Shown one piece after another: positions 24,654-33,846 of a DNA stretch of 64,000 nucleotides; within the stretch, counting starts at the first letter, position 1; each line of letters opens with the position of its first letter. Source of the DNA: Flavobacterium endoglycinae (GTDB lineage Bacteria; Bacteroidota; Bacteroidia; Flavobacteriales; Flavobacteriaceae). The notes below the pieces were generated by a model that had not been told where the DNA came from, ran no database searches, and saw only the letters and a program-made list of their open reading frames with translations. A program made the position numbers and the translations under genes. The stretch spans positions 5,267,001 to 5,331,000 of the forward strand of contig NZ_CP071448.1 in assembly GCF_017352115.1 (NCBI RefSeq). The letters are read 5' to 3'.

Positions 24654-24951
24654 TGTAAATAATATTAGGCATTTGACTTGTTTACAAATGTAATTAAAAA
24701 GATTCGATAATGCAATTTTACAGTTGTAAATCGATGAAAACTTGTATAAACTACCTAATAATTACTTTAATTAAGTAGTGTTAACTATTTGAAATAGTTA
24801 TATTTAGTTTTAAATACTTAAAGTGATAACAATTGTTAACTGTTTTTCTTTTAAAAGTTTAAAATGAGTCTTAAAGAGTGTTTACATTTCTAAATTTCTT
24901 CGATTTTTAAATGTTTACAATTGTAAAAATAAAGATGTTTACTTTTGTAAA
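24646..24951. promoter_or_regulatory. Control region with six copies of operator TTTAC-N3-TGTAAA
   Basis: Copies: 24646-24659 (on the XRE start codon), 24681-24694 (one mismatch), 24717-24730, 24881-24894 (one mismatch), 24914-24927, 24938-24951. The copy at 24681 contains the minus-strand -7 box TACATTTG (24685-24692) of the XRE gene, with TTG at 24713-24715 (20-bp spacer). The copy at 24938 contains the plus-strand -7 box TACTTTTG (24940-24947) of the M14 gene, with a TTG in the copy at 24914 (16-bp spacer). Between the two clusters are palindromes TAACTATTT-g-AAATAGTTA-like (24782-24800) and ATAACAATTGTTAAC (about 24826-24840). Confidence 0.8.
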
Positions 24952-24965
24952 CTAATCAAAACACA

Positions 24966-26120
24966 ATGAATTTAGAAGAATTATTCAGCCAAAACAAAGA
25001 GCAGTCCATCGGAGGACGTTACTTAACTTTAGACCACATTCAGCCTTTATTAGATAAATTAAATACAGACAATCAAGTTAGTATTATTGGTAAATCGGTT
25101 TTAGGCGAACCTATATATAGTTATCAAATTGGTACCGGAAAAACTCGTATTTATTTATGGTCGCAAATGCACGGAAATGAAAGTACCACTACCAAAGCAC
25201 TTTTTGATTTTATTAATGTTCTAAATAATAAATCCGATTTTGCAGAAAAAATGCTTGCTGCATTTACTTTTTATTGCATTCCAATCTTGAATCCAGATGG
25301 TGCTAGGCTTTATACACGCGAAAATGCTAATAAAGTAGATCTAAACCGCGATTCTCAAAACCTAACACAACCTGAAAGTAATGTCTTAAGAGAAGTTTTC
25401 GAAACTTTTAAACCTGATTTTTGTTTCAACCTGCACGATCAGCGTACTATTTTTGGCGCTGGTGATACAGGAGAACCGGCCACTGTTTCTTTTTTGGCAC
25501 CATCTTATAATGAAGAAAGAGAAGTAAATGAAAACCGTCAGAAAGCTATCAATTTAATTGCAGGAATCAACGATGTACTGCAGGAATTTATTCCAGGACA
25601 AGTGGGACGATTTGATGATTCATTTAATATAAACTGTATAGGAGATACTTTTCAGTTTTTGGGAGTGCCTACTATCTTATTTGAAGCCGGTCATTATCCA
25701 AACGATTACGAGAGGGAAATCACAAGAAAATACATATTTTTCTCACTAATTTCAAGCTTTAAACTCATAAACGAAAACGATTTAGTTGTCAATAGAATTT
25801 TTGATTATTTGAATATTTCACAAAATAAAGTGGTTTTTTATGATTTTATGTATAAAAATATCAAAATAAATTATGATGGTATCGAAATTATTACGAATTT
25901 TGTCGCTCAATACAAAGAAGAATTGATTGAAAATAAGATTCATTTTAATGCTTATATAGTAGAAGCAGGTGAATTGGAAAATTATTTTGGTCATTACGAA
26001 TATGACGGGCAGGGAGCTGTTTATTCTGATGATTATTCTAATATTCCGAAATTGAACCAAAAAGCAGATTTTTATTTAAATAAAAATATTAAATTTGTTA
26101 ACGGCTTGATAAAAAGTTAA
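24966..26120 (+). CDS. M14-family zinc carboxypeptidase-like protein
   Basis: A 384-residue protein whose first 270 residues form an M14 domain with all key residues: His69 and Glu72 in SQMHGNEST, His157 in FNLHDQR, and the catalytic Glu240 in LFEAGHYP; LNPDGARLYTRENANKVDLNRD is also typical. No signal peptide is seen, so it is likely cytosolic. The C-terminal 115 residues are a separate region. It could trim peptides or peptidoglycan fragments, or be a deacylase-type M14. Its promoter overlaps putative XRE operators, so it is probably under that regulator's control. Confidence 0.85.
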   Translation: MNLEELFSQNKEQSIGGRYLTLDHIQPLLDKLNTDNQVSIIGKSVLGEPIYSYQIGTGKTRIYLWSQMHGNESTTTKALFDFINVLNNKSDFAEKMLAAFTFYCIPILNPDGARLYTRENANKVDLNRDSQNLTQPESNVLREVFETFKPDFCFNLHDQRTIFGAGDTGEPATVSFLAPSYNEEREVNENRQKAINLIAGINDVLQEFIPGQVGRFDDSFNINCIGDTFQFLGVPTILFEAGHYPNDYEREITRKYIFFSLISSFKLINENDLVVNRIFDYLNISQNKVVFYDFMYKNIKINYDGIEIITNFVAQYKEELIENKIHFNAYIVEAGELENYFGHYEYDGQGAVYSDDYSNIPKLNQKADFYLNKNIKFVNGLIKS

Positions 26121-26197
26121 TTTTTGTGTGAATTTGTTGTTTTTTATATATATTTTTATACTTTGTAATAGCAATTAGTAATATTAATTAAAGAATT

Positions 26198-26677
26198 ATG
26201 AGTAAATTTCGTTTAGATGAAGTAGATCACCAGATTTTAGACATGTTAATAGACAATACGAGAGTTCCGTTTACTGACATTGCAAAAAAATTATTGATTT
26301 CTGCTGGTACAGTACACGTTAGAGTAAAAAAGATGGAGGATGCCGGTATAATAATGGGATCTTCATTAGCCTTAGACTACGATAAATTAGGATATTCATT
26401 TATTGCATACGTTGGGGTTTTTCTTAATAATACATCTCAAACTAAATTTGTATTAGAGCGAATCAATCAAATTCCGTTCGTAACAGTTGCGTCGGTTACT
26501 ACAGGTAAATTCAATATTTTTTGCAAAATTAGAGCAAAAGATACTAAGCACGCAAAAGAAGTTATTTTCATGATTGATGATATCGATGGTGTTTACAGAA
26601 CAGAAACTATGATCTCATTAGAGGAAAGTATTAACGATAAGAAGCGTTTGATGCATACTATTTTCAAAAATATGTAA
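26198..26677 (+). CDS. Lrp/AsnC family transcriptional regulator
   Basis: 159 residues with the two-domain Lrp layout: an N-terminal helix-turn-helix (about 5-60, LDEVDHQILDMLIDNTRVPFTDIAKKLLISAGTVHVRVKKMED, conserved among Lrp/AsnC) and a C-terminal RAM ligand-binding domain (about 70-150, AYVGVFLNN, ASVTTGKFNIFCKIRAKD). Such proteins sense amino acids as octamers. It sits between the carboxypeptidase and PEP carboxylase and ends in a terminator. The target genes are not evident. Confidence 0.93.
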   Translation: MSKFRLDEVDHQILDMLIDNTRVPFTDIAKKLLISAGTVHVRVKKMEDAGIIMGSSLALDYDKLGYSFIAYVGVFLNNTSQTKFVLERINQIPFVTVASVTTGKFNIFCKIRAKDTKHAKEVIFMIDDIDGVYRTETMISLEESINDKKRLMHTIFKNM

Positions 26678-26707
26678 AAACTCCTCTTGAATGCTATATT
26701 AAAATAT

Positions 26708-26736
26708 AACCTCAAGTTTTTCTTGGGGTTTTTTTA
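26708..26736 (+). terminator. Terminator after the Lrp/AsnC gene
   Basis: AACCTCAAG and CTTGGGGTT form the stem (one G-T pair) with a 5-nt loop, followed by T7. It lies 30 bp after the stop. Confidence 0.75.
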
Positions 26737-26774
26737 TGACTAATTAACCAACCACACAACTATAATACGAATTT

Positions 26775-29360
26775 ATGTACACGCTGCCCAAAATTGAGCG
26801 TTTTAATCGAGACGTTCTCTCTAAATATCACATTTACAATAGTGTGTTTATTACCTTACCTTTCGATTCTATAGATAATACAGGAGTTTTACTGCCTTTA
26901 TTTACAGAAACTTGCGAAACAGGATTTAAAAAACAAGAAACACCAAAGGAAATTTTTGATTTTTTCTCTAATAAGTTCCTTAACAATGCTTCAGAAACTG
27001 AAAAGATCGATTTAATGTTTCGATTTATTCAATATATCGAACGTCAAATTGTATTATTTGATGCGATTGAAGATGCTGCCTTTCCAGAAGTAAACAATAT
27101 GGAAGGACGCGGATCTTTGCGTGACATTAAAGAAAAATCAGATGCCAAAGAAAAAGACGATGAATTGGTTGATTTTCTTGAAAACTTCAATGTTCGTACA
27201 GTCTTAACAGCGCACCCAACTCAGTTTTACCCAGGTCCAGTATTGGGAATTATAAATGATTTGACAGAAGCTATTCGCCAAAACGATTTATTACAGATTA
27301 AGCAATTACTGGCGCAGTTAGGAAAAACACCTTTCATTCAGAAAGAAAAACCAAATCCTTACGATGAAGCGGTAAGTTTGATCTGGTTCTTAGAAAACGT
27401 ATTTTATGCTACGGCTGGAGAAATTGTACATTATCTGCAAAAAAATATTCTGGAAGGAAATGCTATCCAGAACCAATTAATCAAATTAGGATTCTGGCCG
27501 GGAGGTGACCGTGACGGAAATCCTTTCGTTACAACTGATATTACACTTAAAGTAGCAGATCGCTTAAGAACTTCTATTTTAAAGTGTTATTATGTTGAAA
27601 TGAGAAATCTGAAAAGGAAGTTAACTTTCTCAGATGTAGATACTTTGGTGTCTGATCTTGAACATAAACTTTACCGTTCTGTTTTCTATTCTAAAGGTGA
27701 AATTTTCATCACTTTGGAGGAATTATTGACGCAGTTAAATAAAATTAGAGACATTATCATAGAGAAACATCAGTCATTATATTTAGATGAACTGGAAGCT
27801 CTTTTGGTAAAAATCAATTTATTTGGATTCCATTTTGCTACATTAGATATTCGTCAGAATAGTAAAATACACAATGTTGTATTTAAAGATGTAGTGAATT
27901 ATTATTTGAATTCAGGTTCTGATGTATTTCCGAAAAATTATTATGATTTAACTGAAGATGAAAAAATCGTTGTTTTATCTAAAGTGAAAGGAAATCTAAA
28001 TCCTGCTGATTTTGAAAATGAAATTACAAGATCGACTTTAGAATCTGTTCAAGCGATTAAAACCATCCAAAAAAATAATGGAGAAGAAGGAGCAAACCGT
28101 TACATCATCAGTAACAACGAAAGTGCGCTGAATGTAATGGAAACTTTTGCGATGATTCGTCTGAACAATTGGGATACGCCTTCTGTAGATATTATTCCGC
28201 TTTTTGAATCGGTTGATGATTTACAAAATGCTCATCAAATCATGGAGCAGCTATACACTAATCCTGAGTATTCTAAGCATTTACAGTCAAGAGGAAATGA
28301 GCAGACCATTATGCTTGGTTTTTCTGACGGAACAAAAGATGGTGGTTATTTAATGGCCAACTGGAGTATTTATCAGGCTAAAATTTCGTTGACGGAAATT
28401 TCACGAAAATACGGCATTAAAGCTATTTTCTTTGACGGACGCGGCGGACCTCCTGCTCGTGGTGGAGGAAAAACGCATAAATTCTACGCTTCCTTAGGAC
28501 CAAAAATTGAAAATAAAGAAATTCAAATAACTGTTCAAGGACAAACTATTAGTTCAAATTTTGGAACTTTAGATTCTTGTCGTTATAATATCGAAAACTT
28601 ATTGAGTGCCGGTGTTACCAATAAGGTTTTCAGCAAAGAGAAAAACGAGCTGACTGCAGAAGAAACAGAAATTTTAACTCAATTGGCTAATTTAGGATAT
28701 GATAAATATTTAAGTTTCAAAAATCATCCGAAATTTATTCCTTACTTGGAAAAAATGAGTACGTTGAAATATTATTCAAAAACTAATATTGGAAGCCGTC
28801 CATCAAAAAGAAGTAAATCTGAAGGACTTGATTTTGCTGATCTAAGAGCAATTCCATTCGTGGGTTCTTGGAGTCAGTTAAAACAAAATGTACCTGGTTT
28901 CTTTGGAGTAGGTTCTGCTTTAAAACATTTTGAAGAAACCGGACAATGGGATAAAGTTAGTGATTTATACCATAATTCATTATTCTTTAAAACGTTATTG
29001 GAAAACAGTATGATGTCTTTGGCAAAATCATTTTTACCATTAACCGCTTATATGAGTAAAGATCCTGAATTTGGTGAATTCTGGCAGATTATTTACGATG
29101 AATTTTCAGAAACAAAGCGTTTACTGTTGAAAATCGCTGGACATAAAACTCTAATGGAGAATTATCCTGATGGTATAGCGTCGATCCAGATAAGAGAACG
29201 TATCGTATTGCCGTTGTTGACCATACAGCAATATGCTCTTTTAAGAATTAACGAATTGAATAAAGAAAATTCACCAAACGAAGAACTTATTAAAGTATAC
29301 GAAAAAATCGTAACAAGATCATTGTTTGGAAATACAAATGCTAGTAGAAACTCAGCTTAA
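26775..29360 (+). CDS. ppc: Phosphoenolpyruvate carboxylase
   Basis: Carboxylates PEP to oxaloacetate, refilling the TCA cycle. 861 residues, standard for bacteria. Visible hallmarks: VLTAHPTQFYPG with catalytic His147, WPGGDRDGNPFVT, MLGFSDGTKDGGYLMANW, FFDGRGGPPARGGGKTH (catalytic Gly-rich loop), and NIGSRPSKRSKSEGL. The C-terminus is FGNTNASRNSA instead of the usual terminal N-T-G, which in studied enzymes contacts the active site or effector area; this may be a lineage feature. The gene stands between a terminator and a DinB-family gene 30 bp downstream. Confidence 0.96.
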   Translation: MYTLPKIERFNRDVLSKYHIYNSVFITLPFDSIDNTGVLLPLFTETCETGFKKQETPKEIFDFFSNKFLNNASETEKIDLMFRFIQYIERQIVLFDAIEDAAFPEVNNMEGRGSLRDIKEKSDAKEKDDELVDFLENFNVRTVLTAHPTQFYPGPVLGIINDLTEAIRQNDLLQIKQLLAQLGKTPFIQKEKPNPYDEAVSLIWFLENVFYATAGEIVHYLQKNILEGNAIQNQLIKLGFWPGGDRDGNPFVTTDITLKVADRLRTSILKCYYVEMRNLKRKLTFSDVDTLVSDLEHKLYRSVFYSKGEIFITLEELLTQLNKIRDIIIEKHQSLYLDELEALLVKINLFGFHFATLDIRQNSKIHNVVFKDVVNYYLNSGSDVFPKNYYDLTEDEKIVVLSKVKGNLNPADFENEITRSTLESVQAIKTIQKNNGEEGANRYIISNNESALNVMETFAMIRLNNWDTPSVDIIPLFESVDDLQNAHQIMEQLYTNPEYSKHLQSRGNEQTIMLGFSDGTKDGGYLMANWSIYQAKISLTEISRKYGIKAIFFDGRGGPPARGGGKTHKFYASLGPKIENKEIQITVQGQTISSNFGTLDSCRYNIENLLSAGVTNKVFSKEKNELTAEETEILTQLANLGYDKYLSFKNHPKFIPYLEKMSTLKYYSKTNIGSRPSKRSKSEGLDFADLRAIPFVGSWSQLKQNVPGFFGVGSALKHFEETGQWDKVSDLYHNSLFFKTLLENSMMSLAKSFLPLTAYMSKDPEFGEFWQIIYDEFSETKRLLLKIAGHKTLMENYPDGIASIQIRERIVLPLLTIQQYALLRINELNKENSPNEELIKVYEKIVTRSLFGNTNASRNSA

Positions 29361-29390
29361 GCTCAAATTTTAAACTTAATTTTTAAATAA

Positions 29391-29906
29391 ATGAATGCAA
29401 GTCAGTTATTAGAAAATGAATATTCAGGTCATTTTGGTACTTACATCAAAGAAGCTGGAGATGGAAATCTTTTTGAAGAATTAGAGATTTCTCTTCATGA
29501 ATTCATCCGATTTGTTCAAGATATTCCCATGGATAAATTTGATTATCGTTATGCTGAAGGGAAATGGACAATCAAAGATATTATTCAGCATGTGATCGAT
29601 ACTGAGCGTATTTTTGCCTATCGTGCATTGCGTTTTTCGAGAAACGATAAAACGCCTTTGCCTAGTTTTGAAGAATCTGATTATGCAGATAATACAAATT
29701 CTAATGGTAGAAGCATTCAGGATTTACTAACTGAACTTTCAGCCGTAAGACATTCAAATTTATTATTTTATAAATGTTTATCTGAAGAACAACTTAAAAG
29801 AATAGGAACTGCATCTGGCAATCCCATTTCTGCCCGTGCTTTAGGATTTGTTATAATTGGACATCAAAAGCATCACCAGAAAATTTTTAAAGAAAGATAT
29901 TTATAA
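29391..29906 (+). CDS. DinB/YfiT-like protein
   Basis: 171 residues of the DinB four-helix bundle fold. The metal-site histidines appear as IIQHVIDTERIFAYRALRFSR (His in helix 2) and VIIGHQKHHQKIFKERY near the end. Many members act as thiol-dependent S-transferases, including bacillithiol-dependent ones, which would fit with the YpdA-like gene elsewhere in the window; this is only inference. It is probably co-transcribed with ppc and ends in a strong terminator. Confidence 0.85.
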   Translation: MNASQLLENEYSGHFGTYIKEAGDGNLFEELEISLHEFIRFVQDIPMDKFDYRYAEGKWTIKDIIQHVIDTERIFAYRALRFSRNDKTPLPSFEESDYADNTNSNGRSIQDLLTELSAVRHSNLLFYKCLSEEQLKRIGTASGNPISARALGFVIIGHQKHHQKIFKERYL

Positions 29907-29921
29907 AAATATGTATATAAC

Positions 29922-29960
29922 AAAAAAGCTGTACCTTAAAAAGTACAGCTTTTTGCTTTT
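29922..29960 (+). terminator. Terminator after the DinB gene
   Basis: AAAAAGCTGTAC (29923-29934) and GTACAGCTTTTT (29943-29954) are perfect complements with an 8-nt loop, followed by GCTTTT. Confidence 0.82.
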
Positions 29961-29968
29961 AAGAACTT

Positions 29969-30038
29969 GGTTTCGACTTTGCTTAGCCTGACAATAGTTT
30001 TTCAGCAATTAATATATTTGGTTGAGCGAAGTCAAAGC
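29969..30038. repeat. Decayed inverted repeat of the GAGCG-AGTCGA type
   Basis: GGTTTCGACTTTGCTTAGCC (29969-29988) pairs imperfectly with GGTTGAGCGAAGTCAAAGC (30020-30038). The core resembles the inner hairpin at 16049-16089, with more mismatches. It lies in the convergent space between DinB and RecQ. Confidence 0.5.
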
Positions 30039-30083
30039 TACTTTTTTATTAGTGATTCTGTAAAATTACCTTGGCGTATTTTT

Positions 30084-32198
30084 TTATGTCATTTGATATT
30101 GTTTCTCAATATAAGCCAGTCCAAACCTTATTTTATCGTAAGACATTTTTTCTTCAAAATAATCAAAATATGGCTTTAATGCATTTGGATTTTCAAGCTC
30201 GATCTGAGCTTTCTGAATTTCTTTAATTTCATTTTCAGAAACAAACTGGCTCAAATCTAAATCGTGCCCATCAACATATAGTTTGGCTAAATGTGAAACT
30301 ATAGTACTTTGACCTAAACTTCTTCTTTCGGCAATTTCTTCGATTGAAATACCACTTTCAAATAATTCGAGTGTTTTTTTGTATGTACTGTCTTTTTTCT
30401 CTTTTTTGGCAACTGATTTATTTCTGTGGAATTCTACAATAGCATTGATGAATTCTGAGCCATATTTTTCCAGTTTGGCTTTACCAACACCTTCAACAGC
30501 AAGAAAATCTTCGTCAGTCATAGGTCTTAATATTTCCATCTGTCTTAACGAAGCATCACTAAAAATCACATAAGCCGGAACTTCTTCTTCCTGCGCAATT
30601 TCGTAACGTAATTTTCGAAGTGTTTCAAACAGAGAATTTTTAGCTGCTTTTGCTTTTTCTTGTTTGATTTCGTTCTTATCAATTACTTTCTTAACAACCG
30701 TAGTTAGCTTAACTTTTTCATTCTCAAATAAAACTTTTTTGGCAAAAGGCGTAAGCAGAATTTTATTGTGTTGGTGAAAAGCAATTTCGCAATATCCTAA
30801 ATTTATTAACTGAATTAGATATTGGTTCCAGTCGTACCATGAAATGTCTGCGCCTATTCCATACGTTTTTAGCGTTTGATAATTTTTTTCGTAGATATAC
30901 GCGTTTCTCGAACCTCTTAAAAAATCAACAATAACGGGCAGAGGTTCAGATTCTTTTAATCGAGCAATTGCTGAAAGCGCTTTTTGTGCTAAAATCGTTC
31001 CATCAAAAAATACAGGCGGATTTTTACAAATATCACAGTTGCCGCAATTTTCAGTTACTAATTCGCCAAAATAAGACAATAGAATTTTTCTTCTACAGCT
31101 TAAAGCATCGGCGTATTGTTTCATTCTTTCGAGTTTTGCTAGCTGCACATCGGCATTCAGTCCATCTGAAGCAAATTTCTGAAGCTGAATTACATCTGCA
31201 TAACTTTCAAATAGAACAGTTTCTGCTGGTAGTCCGTCACGTCCGGCACGGCCAATTTCTTGATAATAACCTTCAATATTTTTGGGCAGATTATAATGAA
31301 TTACCCAGCGTACGTTTGATTTGTCGATTCCCATTCCAAAAGCGATCGTAGCACAAACAACTTGACAATCATCATTTATAAATTCATCCTGAGTCTTGGC
31401 GCGTGTCTCATTGTTAAGACCAGCATGATATGCTTTTGCTGAAATCCCATTTTTAGTGAGTTTTTCTGCAAGTTCTTCTGTCGTTTTTCTGCTTAAACAA
31501 TAAATGATACCAGATTCGTTTGGTCTTTCTTCAATAAAATCTATAATTTGTTTTACGCGATCTAATGCAGGACGAACTTCAAGACTTAGATTTTTACGGT
31601 CAAATGAAGCGACTACTATTTTAGGATTTTTTAGATTAAGCTGTTTGGCAATATCTGAACGTGTTGCTTTGTCTGCTGTAGCCGTTAAAGCCAGCACTGG
31701 AGTAGAAGGGAAGCGGTTTTTTAAATATCCTAAATTAGTATAAGCAGGTCTAAAATCGTGTCCCCAAGATGAAATACAATGCGCTTCATCAACAGCAATC
31801 AAACTGATTGTGAGTTCGCTGAAAATATTATCGAGATACGATAAACTTTCGGGAGCAACATACACCAATTTAAATGTATTTGATTTTAAATTATCAATGT
31901 AATACTGCTGTTCTTCTGATGATTGACTGCTATTGATGTAACAGGCAGAAATTCCATTTGTTTTTAAACTGTCTACCTGATCTTTCATTAAAGCGATCAA
32001 TGGAGAAATGACAATTGTAATTCCATGAAGTACAAGAGCAGGCAGTTGAAAACAAACTGATTTTCCGCCTCCGGTTGGCATGATTGCTAATGTATCTTTT
32101 CCGGATAAAATTGAAGAAATAATAGTTTCTTGATTAGGTCTGAATTTTTCAAACCCAAAATTCTCCTTTAATTTGGCACGTAAAGTTTCTGAAGTCAT
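30084..32198 (-). CDS. recQ: ATP-dependent DNA helicase RecQ
   Basis: A superfamily 2 3'-5' DNA helicase. In order: Walker A PTGGGKSVCFQLP, AVDEAHCISSWGHDFRP (DEAH and the RecQ loop), LALTATAD, motif V/VI ATIAFGMGIDKSNVRWVIH and QEIGRAGRDG, zinc ligands CRRK...CGNCDIC, an RQC winged helix, an HRDC-like segment (LRQMEILRPMTDEDFLAVEGVGKAKLEKY), and a final helix-turn-helix (GISIEEIAERRSLGQSTIVSHLAKLYVDG) common in Bacteroidetes RecQ. I start at ATG 32198 (MTSETLRAKLK); an ATG 11 codons upstream adds an atypical leader. Confidence 0.95.
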   Translation of the reverse strand: MTSETLRAKLKENFGFEKFRPNQETIISSILSGKDTLAIMPTGGGKSVCFQLPALVLHGITIVISPLIALMKDQVDSLKTNGISACYINSSQSSEEQQYYIDNLKSNTFKLVYVAPESLSYLDNIFSELTISLIAVDEAHCISSWGHDFRPAYTNLGYLKNRFPSTPVLALTATADKATRSDIAKQLNLKNPKIVVASFDRKNLSLEVRPALDRVKQIIDFIEERPNESGIIYCLSRKTTEELAEKLTKNGISAKAYHAGLNNETRAKTQDEFINDDCQVVCATIAFGMGIDKSNVRWVIHYNLPKNIEGYYQEIGRAGRDGLPAETVLFESYADVIQLQKFASDGLNADVQLAKLERMKQYADALSCRRKILLSYFGELVTENCGNCDICKNPPVFFDGTILAQKALSAIARLKESEPLPVIVDFLRGSRNAYIYEKNYQTLKTYGIGADISWYDWNQYLIQLINLGYCEIAFHQHNKILLTPFAKKVLFENEKVKLTTVVKKVIDKNEIKQEKAKAAKNSLFETLRKLRYEIAQEEEVPAYVIFSDASLRQMEILRPMTDEDFLAVEGVGKAKLEKYGSEFINAIVEFHRNKSVAKKEKKDSTYKKTLELFESGISIEEIAERRSLGQSTIVSHLAKLYVDGHDLDLSQFVSENEIKEIQKAQIELENPNALKPYFDYFEEKMSYDKIRFGLAYIEKQYQMT

Positions 32199-32297
32199 AG
32201 GCGGGTAAATGAATTTATAAGATAATATCAAAAATATTAAATTATAATAATTTTCCTATATTTTATAAAATAATTTTTAGAGCTAATGTTCACAAAA

Positions 32298-32323
32298 AAA
32301 AGGAACTCGACTGAGTTCCTTTT
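32298..32323. terminator. Terminator after the polyamine/acidic-protein genes
   Basis: AAAAGGAACTC (32298-32308) and GAGTTCCTTTT (32313-32323) form a perfect 11-bp stem with a 4-nt loop; reading the minus strand, Ts follow. It closes the operon coming from 35 kb and sits upstream of recQ. Confidence 0.82.
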
Positions 32324-32348
32324 ATTTATTTAAGAATAAAGATTGCAA

Positions 32349-32759
32349 TTAATCTTCATCATCTTCGTCATCGTCGTCGTCAGATGATATATCATCTTTA
32401 TCCTCGTCATCATCGTCATCTTCACCATCTAATTCTGGTTTATCTTGTCTGTCATCATCTTCATCATCGTCATCTGCGTCATCATCAAGATCAATACCTT
32501 TTACTGGTTCGATTGTATCAACATCAAGATCAATATCGTCATCTTCATCGTAATTTTCGATTCTGTCAGCAAGTTTGGTACTAATTTTTACTAAATAAAT
32601 AGTGTCTTCAGTACGAACTTCAACAGCTTCTACTAATTCGTTTTTAGCGTTTCTAAAACGGATAACATCCGAATCGTCATAACCATCAGGAAATTTTTCA
32701 ACCAAAAGGTTTAAAATTTCATTAGTCAGTTTGGCGTAGTCTACTATAATTCTTTTCAT
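32349..32759 (-). CDS. Small protein with a long Asp/Glu tail
   Basis: 136 residues. The first 73 form a compact domain (MKRIIVDYAKLTNEILNLL, RFRNAKNELVEAVEVRTED), and from about residue 74 the chain is almost only Asp and Glu, ending in repeated D runs. It must be extremely acidic and could bind basic proteins, metals or polyamines. It follows the deoxyhypusine-synthase-like gene by 9 bp, so it is in the polyamine operon. I know no function; the conserved placement should be checked. Confidence 0.72.
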   Translation of the reverse strand: MKRIIVDYAKLTNEILNLLVEKFPDGYDDSDVIRFRNAKNELVEAVEVRTEDTIYLVKISTKLADRIENYDEDDDIDLDVDTIEPVKGIDLDDDADDDDEDDDRQDKPELDGEDDDDDEDKDDISSDDDDDEDDED

Positions 32760-32768
32760 AAAAATATC

Positions 32769-33737
32769 CTATAAATCTAATAAATATGCAAATATTAACG
32801 GAGCAACAATTGTAGCATCCGATTCGATAATAAATTTAGGGGTATCGATATCTAATTTACCCCAGGTAATTTTTTCGTTAGGAACGGCTCCAGAATAAGA
32901 TCCGTAACTAGTTGTAGAATCTGAAATCTGGCAGAAATAGCTCCAGAAAGGCACATCATGCATTTCCATATCTTGGTACAACATTGGTACCACGCAAATA
33001 GGGAAATCACCAGCGATACCTCCACCAATTTGGAAGAATCCTATTCCGTTTTCGCTGTTTTTTGTATACCAGTCAGCAAGGAAAGTCATGTATTCGATAC
33101 CTGATTTCATTGTCGAAGCTTTCAAATCTCCTTTAATTACGTAAGAAGCAAAGATATTACCCATAGTACTATCTTCCCATCCTGGAACAATAATTGGAAG
33201 ATTTTTTTCAGCTGCTGCATACATCCAGCTGTCTTTTAAATCAATTTCGTAATATTCTTCAAGTACTCCTGATAATAACATTTTGTACATGAATTCATGT
33301 GGAAAATAACGTTCTCCATTATCATCAGCATCTTTCCAGATTTTATAGATATGTTTTTGTAAACGTCTAAAAGCTTCATGCTCAGGAATACAAGTGTCTG
33401 TAACACGATTTAATCCTCTTTCAAGTAAAGCCCATTCGTCTTCTGGTGTCAAATCACGATAGTTAGGAACTCTTTCATAGTGGGAGTGAGCTACTAAATT
33501 CATGATATCTTCTTCTAGATTGGCTCCAGTACAAGAAATAATCTGCACTTTATCTTGTCTAATTACTTCCGCAAAAATTTTACCTATTTCTGCTGTACTC
33601 ATTGCCCCAGCCATACTTACAAGCATTTTAGCGCCATTTGCTAATTGCTGCTCATATCCCTTAGCCGCATCAACAAGTGAAGCAGAATTAAAGTGTAAAT
33701 AATGTTTTTGAATAAACTGACTGATTGGTCCTTTCAT
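32769..33737 (-). CDS. Deoxyhypusine synthase family protein, probably homospermidine synthase-type
   Basis: 322 residues of the NAD-dependent deoxyhypusine synthase fold. MVSMAGAMSTAEIG, ISCTGANLEEDIMNLVAHSHYERVPNYRDL, VPGWEDSTMGN and YGSYSGAVPNEKITWGKLD align with DHS motifs, and the catalytic lysine of the WGK motif (Lys294) is present. Bacteria lack eIF5A, so the aminobutyl group must go elsewhere; sym-homospermidine is the main polyamine reported for Flavobacterium, which fits a putrescine acceptor. It is downstream of arginine decarboxylase (109 bp) and upstream of the acidic protein. Confidence 0.85.
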   Translation of the reverse strand: MKGPISQFIQKHYLHFNSASLVDAAKGYEQQLANGAKMLVSMAGAMSTAEIGKIFAEVIRQDKVQIISCTGANLEEDIMNLVAHSHYERVPNYRDLTPEDEWALLERGLNRVTDTCIPEHEAFRRLQKHIYKIWKDADDNGERYFPHEFMYKMLLSGVLEEYYEIDLKDSWMYAAAEKNLPIIVPGWEDSTMGNIFASYVIKGDLKASTMKSGIEYMTFLADWYTKNSENGIGFFQIGGGIAGDFPICVVPMLYQDMEMHDVPFWSYFCQISDSTTSYGSYSGAVPNEKITWGKLDIDTPKFIIESDATIVAPLIFAYLLDL

Positions 33738-33846
33738 TTTGTTTTTTGTTTTTTTTTATTTTTTGAATTAAAAGTTTTGAACCTTTTAGGGTATATGCAA
33801 ATTAATAATTTTATAGTAACGAAACTTTTAAATTTGCAGTTTTTTT

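Noticed and set aside
24646..24951. Short spaced repeats as a CRISPR array
   Set aside because: The TTTAC palindromes have irregular spacing, no regular spacers and overlap promoter elements; no cas genes.
29967..30179. 70-codon plus-strand frame in the DinB-RecQ gap
   Set aside because: Covers the decayed inverted repeat and the antisense 3' end of recQ, has no start context and looks like an AT-rich artefact.
32384..32584. His-rich plus-strand frame
   Set aside because: Antisense of the Asp-codon run of the acidic protein (GAT/GAC reads as ATC/CAT), hence an artefact.
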